Source: Glandiceps talaboti
Lineage: Eukaryota > Hemichordata > Enteropneusta > Spengelidae
Direction of reading: 5' to 3'
DNA: 64,000 nucleotides
Assembly (NCBI RefSeq): GCF_964340395.1
Contig: NC_135565.1
Coordinates: forward strand, 12,827,742 to 12,891,741
Shown here: positions 1 through 13,500 of the stretch, in pieces
Layout: each line of letters starts with the position of its first letter
How positions within the stretch are numbered: the first letter of the stretch is position 1
Made by a program: the position numbers and the translations under genes
Notes under the pieces: generated by a model
What the model was told of the DNA's origin: nothing
Database searches by the model: none
What the model saw: the letters and a program-made list of their open reading frames with translations, nothing else

Positions 1-1374
1 TAGGTTCTCACTAATACTAGATCTTATCAGTGTAGCCATAAGGATAACATAGGACCATTCTTTTGTTAGAATCCACTTTTTCTAAACCTCTACCAGACAA
101 CTGTTTTTTCACACAGATCTGGATTTTAATCCAAACTGAACTGAGCCTTGAGTAGATTTGCATACCATGCCATAGTAGTAATAGTACTGTAAATTTTTAG
201 AAAACCCCCAGTAAATACCTGGGGGAAACCACAAATGCTAACAACATTGAAGTCTACTTCAACAGCATTGAACTATAAGTAGGCTATAAATTACATAGAC
301 AATGACAGTCACAGAGTGTATGCACTATTTGCATATGACCTCAGCTGAATTTGCATATGACCTCAGTTGAACTCCAGGGAGATGTTGATGACCTGAAGTC
401 AACTTGTTATCTGAAATGACAGGTGCTTCCATGTGTGCATCAATCAGTCAAGTAAAAAACCCCAGGGCTTCAAATGAAAGTGAAAATGATACGCCTAAAT
501 AAAACATTGAGTGAATTAAAATAATACTGATATTAGTGCACAGTACGACAATGTACATACATGTATACATTTTTGTATATGCAAATCAATCTGCAGGTGT
601 GGCATCAACCCTGTAAAATTAATTCAATTAAGTTTAAGGGTTGTCGGTGGCCCAGTGGTTAAACCACTTGCCTCTTACCACTGGAGTTTGATTAAATTTA
701 CCACTCTGTAAGTACAATGTACATTGTAAGAAGAGTGCCGTTCAGTTTGACTCTACCGAACAATGCAGGTTTTCCCCAGGTTTTCTGGTTTCTTCCTGCA
801 TTAACACTGAACTCATGAGGGACGGCCCTCACTGGACTTCTTGAGAGTCAAGTGTTTATATACTTACAGTACTATCCAGTATAAATAAAGATTATTATTG
901 ATAATAATACATGCAAATTATTTTTATGGTATAATGATACAATTAGTCATGATGTACATTTACAAAATTCACTAGCGACCAGTTATGTATTGTATACAAA
1001 ATGTACTCTGGAATGTAACATCATTGTAAATAGAAAAAATATACTCCAACTGTTATAGAAAAATGAATTACTCCACATTTCAAGCCAGGTTGAGTTTTGA
1101 GTTTGAAAACAAACTCTCTGAGCTTGATATGCCCAATATTGATCCAACTTTGCATTGAAATTTAATGTGGTTGTTCATCTTGACTGTGTTAGAACAAAAA
1201 ATATTGACTCATAGTGACAAAGACCCTTAGGTTACCCATATTTTCCTTGGCTGAACAAAGAAATTATTTGGGATTAGTACCTAACTATTCCACATTGTAC
1301 AAGGATTTTTTTTAAAGAAGTAGATTTTTGGCATCACTGTATTTTAATGTTTTCTTTTTTTAATTTTTTTGTAG
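1..1374. other. Upstream region of liprin-beta without a recognisable coding exon
   Basis: No coding exon is seen. It holds a short tandem duplication with two TTTGCATATGACCTCAG units (329-366), the SINE below, and one reverse-oriented copy of the GTGACCTAAGG hairpin family near 1205-1262. An upstream non-coding exon of liprin-beta could be here or beyond the window; I cannot place it. Confidence 0.5.
637..905 (+). repeat. tRNA-derived SINE
   Basis: The head resembles a tRNA: a degenerate A box in GTGGCCCAGTGGTTAAACC, then about 50 bases on GAGTTTGATT in place of a clean B box. The body contains GGTTTTCCCCAGGTTTTCTG and TTTCTTCCTGCATTAACACT, a type of SINE body I recognise from other marine invertebrate genomes. 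It ends in AATAAAGATTATTATTGATAATAAT, a simple (ATT)-like tail. The exact ends and subfamily are not certain. Confidence 0.6.
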
Positions 1375-1590
1375 GTATTGATAACCAAGTGTGATCACAG
1401 CAGAAGATTTATAAGTGGTTTATATTCCATGGTAGTTACAGGAGTTCTATGAGGCTGTAAACCTCAATAAAATAATAGACTGTGACTGTGTTTGGTTATT
1501 ACAAGTGTGTCCTCACCATGTCTAGCTCTGGTGTAGAAGCTAGCGATATGCTGGCAGCTGCCTTGGAACAAATGGATGATATTATAGCTG
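1375..1590 (+). CDS. PPFIBP1: Liprin-beta exon 1 of the coding series (5' UTR plus residues 1-25)
   Basis: A T-rich tract ends in gtag at 1371-1374, so this is probably an internal exon with one or more upstream non-coding exons beyond what I can identify. The ATG is at 1518; coding runs 1518-1590 and ends in phase 1 at the donor gtaagt. It encodes the conserved liprin-beta N-terminus (ASDMLAAALEQMDDIIAG). The 3' boundary is firm; the 5' boundary rests only on the acceptor. Confidence 0.8.
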
Positions 1591-4500
1591 GTAAGTTGTA
1601 AACTTGTGATTAATTCATGTGACTTTACATTTCTACAAATTTATAAACACTGCTATGATACTTACCAATGCATACACCTCTGTGATAACAATGGACATGG
1701 CCAACATACAAAATACCCAGACTACAAAATTACTGAAGTGTACAGGCAGTTTGTGTTTTCTGTCTGGCGCCATCTAGTGGTGCATTTCTGTAATCCTTTG
1801 TTTTCATATACCTACAAGTATGTTATGATTACCATATAAACATGAGTACAGCTGAACACCTCTGTGATTACAATGGACATGGCCAGCCTACAACTTACCC
1901 AGCAGACTACAAAATTAAAATAGTTTGTTTTTGCTATGTGGCTCCCTCTGGTGGCCAGTCTTTGTAATCCTTTGTTTTCATGTACCTATATGTGTCTTAT
2001 GGTTGACCATAAACAAGGCTAAATTTGCATTTCTACCATAATAGCTACAGAGTAATACTAATAAACTTTTGTTTTTCATCCATATTGTTACAGTAGTACT
2101 AACATTCAGTCAATATTTTTTTTTTTTTAAATCAGGAACAAAAGTAGAATTTCAAAATGGTACTGCAGAGTCAGAAAAATCAATTTCATCCGAAGAAAAT
2201 GTTGTACGAGTGTTGAAACTTTTAGAAGATTTGAAGGAATCCTTAGAGGAAGCAGAAGAAATGTTACATAGTGCTGCAACTAGAAACCAAGTACCTGAAT
2301 CAACTAGTACATATATTCTGAAATGGCTGAGTTGTGGAGATGCCTTACAGGTATGTAACTTTCCAGATCTCTCAAATCCTCTGGGTTTTTTTCTCTTAGA
2401 AAAATAACTCTTTCAATTCTATAAACTGTTATATGATTTCTCTAATGTCTTTGGTTACATGTGAGAGTGACAAAACAATTTTGCATTATTAATTTTATAA
2501 TTATTAATGGCAATGCATCCATACAAATTTAAATTTTTCGTGTGTTTTCATAAAAATACATAAAATACATTACATGTACATGAAATACATGCAAATGAAA
2601 TACAGATAAACAAAACACCAGAACATATGGTACAGCATTAAGAAGAGAGAGAGAGTTGGGGTAAATCATTACATTGTTGGACTACTTTCGACAGTGGATA
2701 CCCTGTATGAAGGACAGTGTGCTTCTTGAATGTGAAATTTGGTTCAGAAATGAAGTAACCGAAATATGATGATGGTGTATTCTATGACATGCAAATAGTT
2801 GTTATTTTTGATAAAGTTTCACTGACTACTCAGTAATTATTATACCAAAAAGGTACTGAAATATTGTAGGAAACTGATTTATCACGTTTGATAAAGTTTG
2901 CAAGATCTCTCTATATTTATGTGAGTGATTGTCTATTTTTCTCTATCTTGGCCTACCCTCTATATAAAAAAGTGGAGGTACCCAGGTAATCACTTCAAGA
3001 TGGTAAGACTGTGTCTTAAGTCTCAACTCTATGTCTTCAGATTAATTTGATATACATTGTCATTCCTTTATATTCCCCATTTTTCCATTCCATATTGTGA
3101 ATTTAGTTGGAATGTTTTGTTTTCTGGATGTTCTTAGAATCTAGTTCCTGCATGTTCATAGTTGTGATGTACACCCATAGTTTAATAGTTGTTGTCAGCA
3201 AAAATATGAGTTGTGTTCAGTATTATTCTGTTATACTCACATATTTTATGTCTGCTAATGTCACCGTATGCATGATGTTATTAGATATCATTCCCCAATA
3301 TTTTTCTTCATTCATTCAGCCAAAAAAATACGAGTGACCTAAGGGGCCTTGTCACTATGAGTCTGGGGACTCATTGTAACAAAACCAAGTCACAAGTATT
3401 TTCCAGCTGAATCAAGAGAAATACTGTGGAATAATATAATTATACCTCCTCAAGCATAGTTTATAAACAGCCAAGAAAAATACGAGTGGCCTAAGGGGCC
3501 TTGTCACTATGAGTCTTGTGACTCATTTTGACAAAACCAAGTCACGAGTATTTTCCAGCTGAATCAAGAAAAATACTGTGGAATAATATAATTATCAAGC
3601 ATAGTTTATAAACAGGTAAGAAAAATAATGGCGATTTGAAACTTTTTGCCTCATATTTTGAGCTCCACAGAATATAGATACAGTGATATAGATACCTAGA
3701 TATTGTATTATTCTCCCATATTTTTTCTTCGTTCAGCCAAGGAAAATACGAGTGACCTAAGGGGCCCTGCCACTACTCGTCTAATGGCTCGTAGTGACAA
3801 TTAACCCTAGGTCACAAATGTTTTCCAGTTGAATGAAGACAAATATTGGGGAATAATATAATTATACCATCACCAGTAATGTATTTAAAAAATCAGGGAA
3901 AGTTAGGCAATTTTGAGCATTTTGACTCATATTTCGAACACAGCAGAACCAGTGACGTAGATGCGTGTTGTCATGATGTAAAACGACCAGAGTATGTATT
4001 CCGTATATTTCGTTGAACCTGGCTTGCGCATGATATACAAGTTGCTATGATATAGAATAACCAGGGTATTAAAGCCTATATTTTTTGTTTGAAGGCATTC
4101 AACCAGGTTTGTGTGTTGTACATGTATGATTCTGAAAAATGTACACTGCTGGTTTAAATCTTATAATTTATAGGAATGTGTAGATAATGTTATTTCTGTT
4201 ATCGGAATGTGAATTTGATGACGTATAACTTTTGTTCAGAACAATCGTCTCAACATGATTTTGCAAGAAAAACTGTTGAAAGTGTGCATCAATATCAGTA
4301 GTCTGTAAGATACGTCGTGACGTTTCGCCCTCACCGGCCTCCTTTCACAGAGTGTTAGGGGTTGGCCGATGTGTGAGGGCGTCCTGTCACGGCGTACCTT
4401 ACAGACTACAATATCAGTATCAATGTATTTGTTGCTTTGGTAACCTTGATAACAGTGCTGAGATACATGTATGTGGTAATACAAATCTGGCAGACATGTA

Positions 4501-7500
4501 CAAATATAGTCTCCGTACGTTTGTATGATAATTATTGCAAGGAGTGTAATACAATACCTGATGAACACTGGTAGATTTTATCTACTTTAATACTGCTCTT
4601 AAAAAATCACAGGACTTTGTAAATTTATAGATTTGTATAAATACCAAATACACAAACACTTTCGGCAAGAAATCCACAAATTCTTACAAAACCTCTTGAC
4701 ATTCCTTTCGCATTAGTTAATCATATTATGACAAGACAAAAAAAATGTCCTGGGGTGAATTTCCTGGTGTGTGTTCTAATATAATTATAACCAGGACTAA
4801 AATATGTTAGTCGGAGATGAAGAGCTAGGTGTGGCAGTGTACTTGGCTGTCTACAGTCTGTCTACGCTAGTATGTTGATAACTTGGGTTGCTATAACGGT
4901 AATTAATGACAATTTTTTACTGAAATTATTTTCAAAAAATGGGTCGAAAAAGAATACAATCACCACTTCAGATGGGTGTCGCTATTTTCTTGTCAAGGTG
5001 GACCTACATACATACAAATGTAGGACGTGAAATGCCCAGGGGTGAATTTCCTGGTGTTTATTTCTGTAGGCAGTTTTAATGTATGTGTCAGTGATACATG
5101 TAGGTGAAGCTATATGTAGCAGTGTACAGTCTGCATTGTACACTGTGTAGCAGTATGTTGGTAACATGGGTCGCAGTAACGGTAATTGACTCATATAATT
5201 TTTGTTTTATTTCTAAACATTGTTGGGATCTATATATGAATGCAATCACCATGTCCGAATCTGTAGTCGTCATCTTCCCCTAGAGGTCAAGTTTTGACCT
5301 TTAACCTGGTGACATCTTGGGGGAACTAAAATGAGCCAGAGCGGTGCCTGGTCACTATTTTCAATATCATCATTGAACTGAAGAAATTTAAAGTGCATTT
5401 ATTTGTTGTATGATCAAGCAGACACTTGGAAATTGTGACATTTACGTAATTTTAGAATACCCTAAATAAGTAGGCTAAAGATGATTGAAGAAGCTCAACT
5501 CAGAAAAAATGTTACGTTTTTAATTTGAGAAAATTCTATATCCCTGTGATCTTGTATTGTGTTGATTTATATAACACTTAGTAAAAACAGTAGCTGCAAA
5601 CATAATTGACTATATATGCTGTCTAAATAAGCCAGTAGTTATTTCTACAAACAGAGTTATAATGGCATCATTACATCAAGCACTGTATGGTTCCACTATG
5701 GAATGTTCACTTTCCACTTTTAACCTAGTTATCCTATGTCTGCTACTTGACATGTAGTTTGAAGTTTTGATGTTAGCCACGTATTTCCTCTAAGGGCAGA
5801 AATTAGAGATGTGTTTAAAGGGATCAATTAATAGATGGAGTACATACCAGTAACATCTGTTATATTTCCAGCAAGCTTCACTGGTCATGTTCTACTGTGA
5901 CTATGTTTTACATAGTCTTTAGTATGTTCAGTTTGGGCAGCTAGTAGACTGAGGGAGTTGTGGACATAGAAGTGTGTATTGGAATCACTTATTTTTATGC
6001 TGTCTGGTTTGCAGCCTGTCTACTGACATTGGCATTGACTGCCAACATTATATCAGCTCATGACTTCAGGAGCTCTCATGTTTTTTTCGTAGCCTGTCTT
6101 CAGACATCAGCATTGCGTGCAAACATTTGTACTTTAAATTATGGTTTCCAAACCACTTGCCTATTTTTCTTAATCTCTATATTGGCATCAACTTGAACTG
6201 TAAACATTTACTCAAATCATACTTTCATGACCATTTGCATGTTTTCTTTGCCTGTCAACAGACCTGATGGTTGACTGCCAACATATGTACTTTAAATCGT
6301 GGCTTCAGAACCACTTGCCTATACATTGTATTTTCCTTTGCCTGTATAGATATCAACTTGGTCTGTAAATATCTACTCCAATCATATTTGCAGGACTTCT
6401 CGCGTTTTTCTTAGCCTGTGTACCGACACCATTGTTGACTGCCAACATTTGTACTGAAGTTGTGGCTTCAGAACCACTCGCCTATTTTCCATAGTGTACA
6501 TGTATCTACATACGTGTACATAGACATCAGACAGAGACATCTGTACTCAATACCATTGGGGTTTCTGTGGTATCATCTATTTCATTGACTGCCAGTATTC
6601 TCTGTAGATAATGTTACTAGAATTATCATTATCTGTGCACTATCTATAGTTCCTATCCTGTCTGGTCTACACACATTGTCTCACTACATACTCCTCCATC
6701 AGAAGGTTCCCTGGCAGTAACTGAAAGTGCAGTTTCAAAAGAAATGGGCTACTGGTTACTCTAGGACATTTACCAAAACATTGTGATGGTCTGATGCCCT
6801 ACAAAATACATGTATAATGTATGTGGTACTATAAAGATGCAGTGCTGTGAGTTTAACCAAAACAGCTTGTAAGTGCAGTATTTGACATCACCACAAGTCT
6901 GACTCAACTATAAAGTCTCTACTATACATTGTTTTCATAGGCTTGTTCAAAGTGATAGTGAAACTTAACAGGCAGTCTCCCAAAGGTCTGAAAAGGAACT
7001 GCAGTAATAGACTAAACACTGGAGTGTATTAGATTAGCTTCCTAATTTCTAAGATTTCATCAGCTGAACAACACTGTGTCTTACAATCTATGGAACTGAA
7101 CACTTGATCATATTCTCTACAACTGATATTTTAGATAACAGTTTTGAAATAATAACAGGAAATGAGAAAATTCTGTTCACCAAGTCATCCACAAAGTAAA
7201 TAAACTATTAACTACACTAATTCTGAATAAGGAATGTTTGATTGATAGCATTGCTGTATTTATCATTCCATCCAAAAAATAATCAAAACACAAAACGGCA
7301 AGTTTTAAAAGAAACTTTGACGTTCTGCTGTAGTTTGACCAGATCTTGTATTGTATGCATAACCATTTCAATTGTTCTTTAGAAGTTATCGACAGTTGTA
7401 AAAAATTTCTTCTCAGATATTTGCCAAAGAAAGTGATGGGACAAAACCAAAATAACTGCCTGGTTATATTTCCAAATATAAAAAAAGACAGACAATTCTC

Positions 7501-10500
7501 AGTACCTGAAATAGAATATTACTGCCTAGGCATATCATAAAAATATTGAATATTCGATTTCTTGGTCGACACCATAACTTCGACTCCAAACGCTACACAT
7601 GCATTACTATAGGTGCATAAAATAAGTCGACCTTCTTGTTCTATTTTGACCCTCTAGCATGAGATAAAAAGCTGTTGCAGGTACTGAGAATTTGAGTGGG
7701 GAAACACAAGAGTGGGAAATATTATTCTTTGTGTAAGCCTAGGGGGTTCATTTGGGGAGAGTTCTATGTGATTTGTAGTTTCCAATTTGTGTCAACATTC
7801 ATGATTATATATTTGAAGGGAAACAGCTGTAGCAGAAAAACAAGTTAATTTTGACTGGATGTCTTAAAAATTGTGTTTGTTCACAGACATAGTAGGAATA
7901 AAATTGACGAAAAGTTATTAAAAGTCAAAATATGTATAATTTCACAATAAACAACTTTCAACACTTTACTAGTACATGTAGATGATATCGCAGATTGTTC
8001 AAAAAACGAGACTTTGTTATTAAGCTCATAATTTTTAAATCAAACAAAAAAGAAAGAAACCGATGCTAGTTAGTTTTTTAGAGAGGATGTCGTAATGTTT
8101 AAAGTATTATAAATTTATCAATCTCTTGAAAAGTGACATTTCAGAATTACCTCGATATGACCTTTTTTAGATGACCTCTGACCTTTTGGATGACCTCCTT
8201 GGTCTTTACACAGACTCAAGTTTGTTATTTTGTGACTATTTCTGGTCATATACTCAACACATGTATGTCTCTGGGTATTTTTTCATTGACGTCTTCAAAC
8301 TGTGCAACCAATGAAAACATTCGCACTGCTTATTTAGCTTTCTGACAAATTAAATATTCCTGTGTGTACATTGTATGAATAGCGAAGCTTCGAGTTCAAA
8401 GGGATCACAGCCAACAAACAAATTTGTAGAGAGAGGCTGAAGGCAAACTGAAGCTGTATAAGTATACATGGTAAGTGGCTTGAAATATTTGATGTGGACA
8501 GCAAGCTGCTTTAACCTGTGTGTGTGATACCACATTGCTTTTCACTTCAAGAAGATAACAGCGAAGAAACAAGTTTGCAGAGACTAAAAGGCAAACTGAA
8601 ACGTTTGTACGTGTTAAGCAACTTAAAATACTTCAATGTGGATACTGCTTCTAATTGTGTGTGATACCACATTGCCTCGTACTTCTAAGGATCACAGCCA
8701 AGACACACATGTGGGGAGACTGGCTTACATGTACATGTAACTGGAAGGCAAACTGAACTTGGTAAGGGTATCATACGATATGTTACAAAGCAACTCAAGA
8801 CACAGCTTCAACTTTGGAAGTGATATCACGTTGCCCTTTGCCTTCTGGGGACACCGAGATAGCTTAGTCTTTTTGAAGCTGTAAGTGTTCAATTTTGGAT
8901 GATATACAGTACTGACTTCAGAGAGCAGTTGGTATCCTGGCCTTCACCTCGAACTTATGATTGTGAGACAGCCAAATTAATAACTCATTCTACTATTGAA
9001 GTTGTGGAATTTCTGATAAAGTGGTGACTAAAGAGAGTGGTCCTTCAATGACTTCAGTAGATATCCAAAGAAATACATCGTTTTGAATACTGAAATTGTT
9101 GAACTTGGTATTTGCACTGAAGCCATGACCTTGACCGGTATTGTTTCAAGTTTATCGATGTAACAATAGAATGAAGACTGGTTCAGTGAGTCACTGAAAA
9201 TTACCACAACCAGCTCTACCCTAAACGAATTCCCATTTGGCTGAGAGAAAAAAAAAAGTCTTTCAGAGCTAAATTACGGAAAGGATTGCTTTGCTGGTTT
9301 GTGGAAAGCAGTGACAATAAAGTTGATCAGAAGTTGCTCTCGTTGGTGTCAGTGTACAGCACTTTTCCTGCCACAAGTACATGAAGCATATAAACACTGT
9401 GTGAAGAATTGTTGTTGCTGTCTTAGTCCGTTACCAATAGTAAATGGATGAATGATGGAGTTGATAAATTGATAAATTCAAATGAAGAAAAAGTAAAGAA
9501 CAAGGAGGAAAAAAAAAGAAAAAAAAGAAGCTCAGACATGAATAACAGCATCAATTATTCCATCACTGAAGACGTGTGAGCAGATTTTTAGTAAAAGGCG
9601 ACTTCCATCTCCGTTTGCTAACAACCACTGTTTTGTCAGTGACATAAAATTTCCACAGTTTTCTGTCAATGAAGATGTATGACTGACAACTTAAGAAGCT
9701 ACTTCTACTGTAACTTGATAAAGTACACTTTCTTGAGTGTGAAAGGTGCGATTTCCATGATTTTCTGTCTCTGAAGACGGTAACGGCGACTATACATGTC
9801 CAATAATTAAATGACTATATGTACCCCTGCAACTTGAGTGACATATGTTTAGACAGAGACACTGAGAGATATCAAATATTTCAACAGTCTCCCCATCACA
9901 GAAGACAATTAACCATAGACTCAAATCAACGATGGCAGCAACCGTGTAAAGTCAGTGTGTTGTTGGATGAATGCATAAAACAGGTGAACGGATAGACAAA
10001 CAAGTGGATATAGTTTTATACATTCACCATCAGTATTCTCATAAACGTGGTCGTGTATCTCTTGAATGAGACAGCTGTAAGTTTCAGCAATTATATAGAC
10101 CTTATAGGAGGTCATTACTACGGAGTGCTGGTTTTTTTATCCACTGTATCACATATCAGAGTTCGCCTACTATCGCCGTTCAACAACTGTTATCTTACCA
10201 AGTATGTCATTGGAGTACTGGTTATCGTTCCCAGCCTTTGTATCATTCAATGTAGCGTTGTGGAGATTTGAACAACTCTTAGGGATGGAGGAACGTCACC
10301 AACCTCAGTTAGAAAACCTTGACAAATCCTGTCAGGTCAGTTAAGAATTTTCAAAAAAATACTTGATTTGGTAATATTGCGTGTTCCCTTTACTCTTGAT
10401 GTGTACAGGATTGTGTATGTCCATGCATTGCAATTTGCAGAGTTGTGTTGTCTGTGACTTGATAGATGTTGAGGAAATACCACTCCAGTGAGAGAGTGTA

Positions 10501-13500
10501 CGCCACATACTTGCATATCCTTATACATGACATAGAAATCGTGATATCGCTTTCAAATTTCATAATGAAACATATAAATGTGGTATACTAGTAAGGTATA
10601 AAATTGTCAAACATCTTCATTGGCGTAAGTTATATACTGTCACTATGTTTCAATACAGGCAGTCAATTGCATGTATTGAAACATTTTATAAGATTTAGTG
10701 TCAAAATACACATATTGGCAGTATTTCCTGTCAATTTTCACCCTAATGACTGATGGCATACCGTAAGTTGTGTTAAAATTACCATACATGACCCGGTACT
10801 CAACTTCAGATATATCATTATGTAATTGATATACAGTACTGTGTATTTTACCAATTTGAAAGTTTAAAGTGGCCATATGGATGAGAATTGAGTATTTATT
10901 TTGGATTTTTAATTTATAAAACAATTTTATCATGACTGCCTATTTGAAAAATCAGTGAGAAACAACATATGCCAAGTCCTTGGTAGTAACGCAATAAACT
11001 GCCAAAGATTCATAAAATGTGTGCGTACAATAACAAACTTTTTACACATTTTGTTAGGTTTTGCAATGTATTGAGTTGCAAACACAGACTTTGACAAGTT
11101 GTTATCACATTGATTTTTCAAGTAGGAAGCCATGATAAAATTAATTTATAAATTAAAAATCCAGAATAAATATTGAAGACTCATCCATATGGCCACTTTA
11201 ATTATTACTACATTTTTTTATTTCTAAATGACCAACCCATCATTTTTGAGGTGTTACGATGAGAAACAGAATTAAATCTTAATATAGTTTCTTTTGGATT
11301 ACAAAAATATGTACGTAAACGTTTTGCCTTCTGGTTAGTTTCGACCAAACGTGTCCTGTTACTGTCAAAGTTAAAACCTATTTAGTAAACTGTTTGAATG
11401 TTCTCTTGCCCCTTTCAGTCTGATTTTATCTTGTAAAGTGTCTACAGATGCAACTCTAGCTTTGAAAGTTAAAACAACTTCTTAAAGTCCATTAAAATAG
11501 TTTCAGACTAAGAGGACCATCTAAAGTGATAAACATTAAAAGCTAACAAAATAACCAGCTTGTTTTCATCGGTACCAATTGACGTCGTATCTTATCTTTC
11601 AAAATCCAAACCGATATACTGTACTTTATTAAAAGGAAGACATCAGAAGTTTATAGCTACTCGGCAAGTCAAACATTTTTTGAGGAAAACTTCAGAACGT
11701 TTGTGCACATCATAGTCACAGAGATTTTGGAAAATGAATTCCAAATTTTCACTCTCATATTATCAGCATCTCGAGGGTTCACTGTAACTCTTGTACTTCG
11801 ACCAAGATACTGCAGTTTCATCCACCAAAGAAAACCAAAGTTAAAGTTTGATGCGGGCACTGAGATCCCAACTGTATCTCTCCAACTTGTTTCATATATC
11901 TCTTGCCCCAGCAGCACATTATTAGTACTGTACCATGCTGACAAAATATCAGCCAAAACATTTCCAAAAATGTTTGACTTTGTGTAGAAATCTTTTCCCC
12001 ATATTTCAAGCTTCCTGAACTTTTCAGTGTTATGGTGTACATAAACCATACTATACAACTCTACAGTTGTGATACATGTGAGAAATTTGCCGCAAAGAAG
12101 ATAACATTTTCCTTGTTGTATTTGTTGATATAGGGTTCTAAAATGTTTTCAGAAATGTTGACAATTTTCATGACTGTTGTTTCGTCATCTAACTTTTGTC
12201 TCCAACCAGTGACTCAACAGTGAACTCTGTTTGATGAGGTCAACTTACATTTGAGATGAGGTCAAGTTACATTTGGGGTCATCAATTAAAATGGTTGACA
12301 TTTTATGAGTCTACTACATGTAAACTATCAAACAGGTCACCTGCTGTTTTCCAAATTGGACACTATATTCACTCACCTCAAGTTTCAAAACTTTTATGCC
12401 AAAATACAACCGCTGACATCAGAGCATTGATGAACAGAACCTTTTACAAACTGGGAATGTAAACAAATGCTATTGAATTTAATAACACTTGGCACAGCAG
12501 GTTGGAGCAGCAGAGACTTGTATTACACACCATGGTTTGATAAGAACAGTTTTATGGCCTCTTTGTGTACATGAAATGCCAGGGGAACTTCTAATTTGTT
12601 TGCGAAAATGAACTATTATGTAAAGAGGCCATGCAATGACGAAATGTAATACTCGTCTCTCTGTACTTCCAACATGCTGAGCCAAGTGTTATTAATCCAA
12701 TTCATTTGTTTACTTTCCCTGTTTGTAACAGGTTCCATTCATCAATGGTCTGATGTCAGCGGTTGTAATTAGATATAACAAGTTTGACATTTTCTTGTAC
12801 TCTTGGCTCATCGTAACTTTTTATGTTAGACATATATTTTTGAAAATGTATCGTTTACCTTTCACCCCAAATTATTTGTAAAACTTTTCTCATCCTTATT
12901 CTTGACTGACATAGAAAAGCATCAAACTTTATCCCGCTATAAAAAATAATTTTTTTTTGTGCCAAAAATTCTTGTATTTTAACAAATTTTTGTCATATTT
13001 AAATTTTATTTTAGTCAGAAAGTGTTCATATTGTCTTGATGAAACAATTAATTTCAAAATGTTGATTAATTATCAACTAAATTAATTAAAAAGGTCGTCA
13101 TAAAATTATTTTAAAGTCTCCATTTTGTTTCAACTGTAACAGGTCGTGAAGGAGGGTGACGAATAATTACTATATACAATCGTCAAACTTAGCCAGTAGA
13201 ATTTTGATCAATTAAAATCTATCCACACTACATGTACATTGTATACTCAGAAGGGTACTTAATTCTCCCGCTGTCAAAACTTGTCTGTCAGATTTTACAG
13301 GACAATTACTTCTAATGAGCGATGCACTTTATGCAGTTTAACCTCTGAGTATATGTATTTCAACAAAGATGATTTCTCCTGATCCTGGAACCGAGTTTTC
13401 GAAGTAGTTTAGTCTGAGCTGCCAGTCTGTGTATAGAAACACATGTAAATGAGAAATGTTAAATGTAAATTTAGTGTTCTTGCTAGATCCAAGACATACT

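Larger units (their letters stand above)
1674..2035. repeat. 182-bp tandem duplication in intron 1, each copy with a CTCF-like motif
   Basis: Two diverged copies start at 1674 and 1856 (both open with ACACCTCTGTGAT, then ACAATGGACATGGCC) and both contain TAATCCTTTGTTTTCAT. Each carries a minus-strand CTCF-like core, at 1767-1780 and 1941-1954. It lies within intron 1 of liprin-beta, just after the first coding exon. Confidence 0.75.

Noticed and set aside
11669-12058. 129-codon minus-strand open frame and its overlapping opposite-strand frames
   Set aside because: Start is ordinary intronic DNA in liprin-beta intron 2; no recognisable domain and no splice context.
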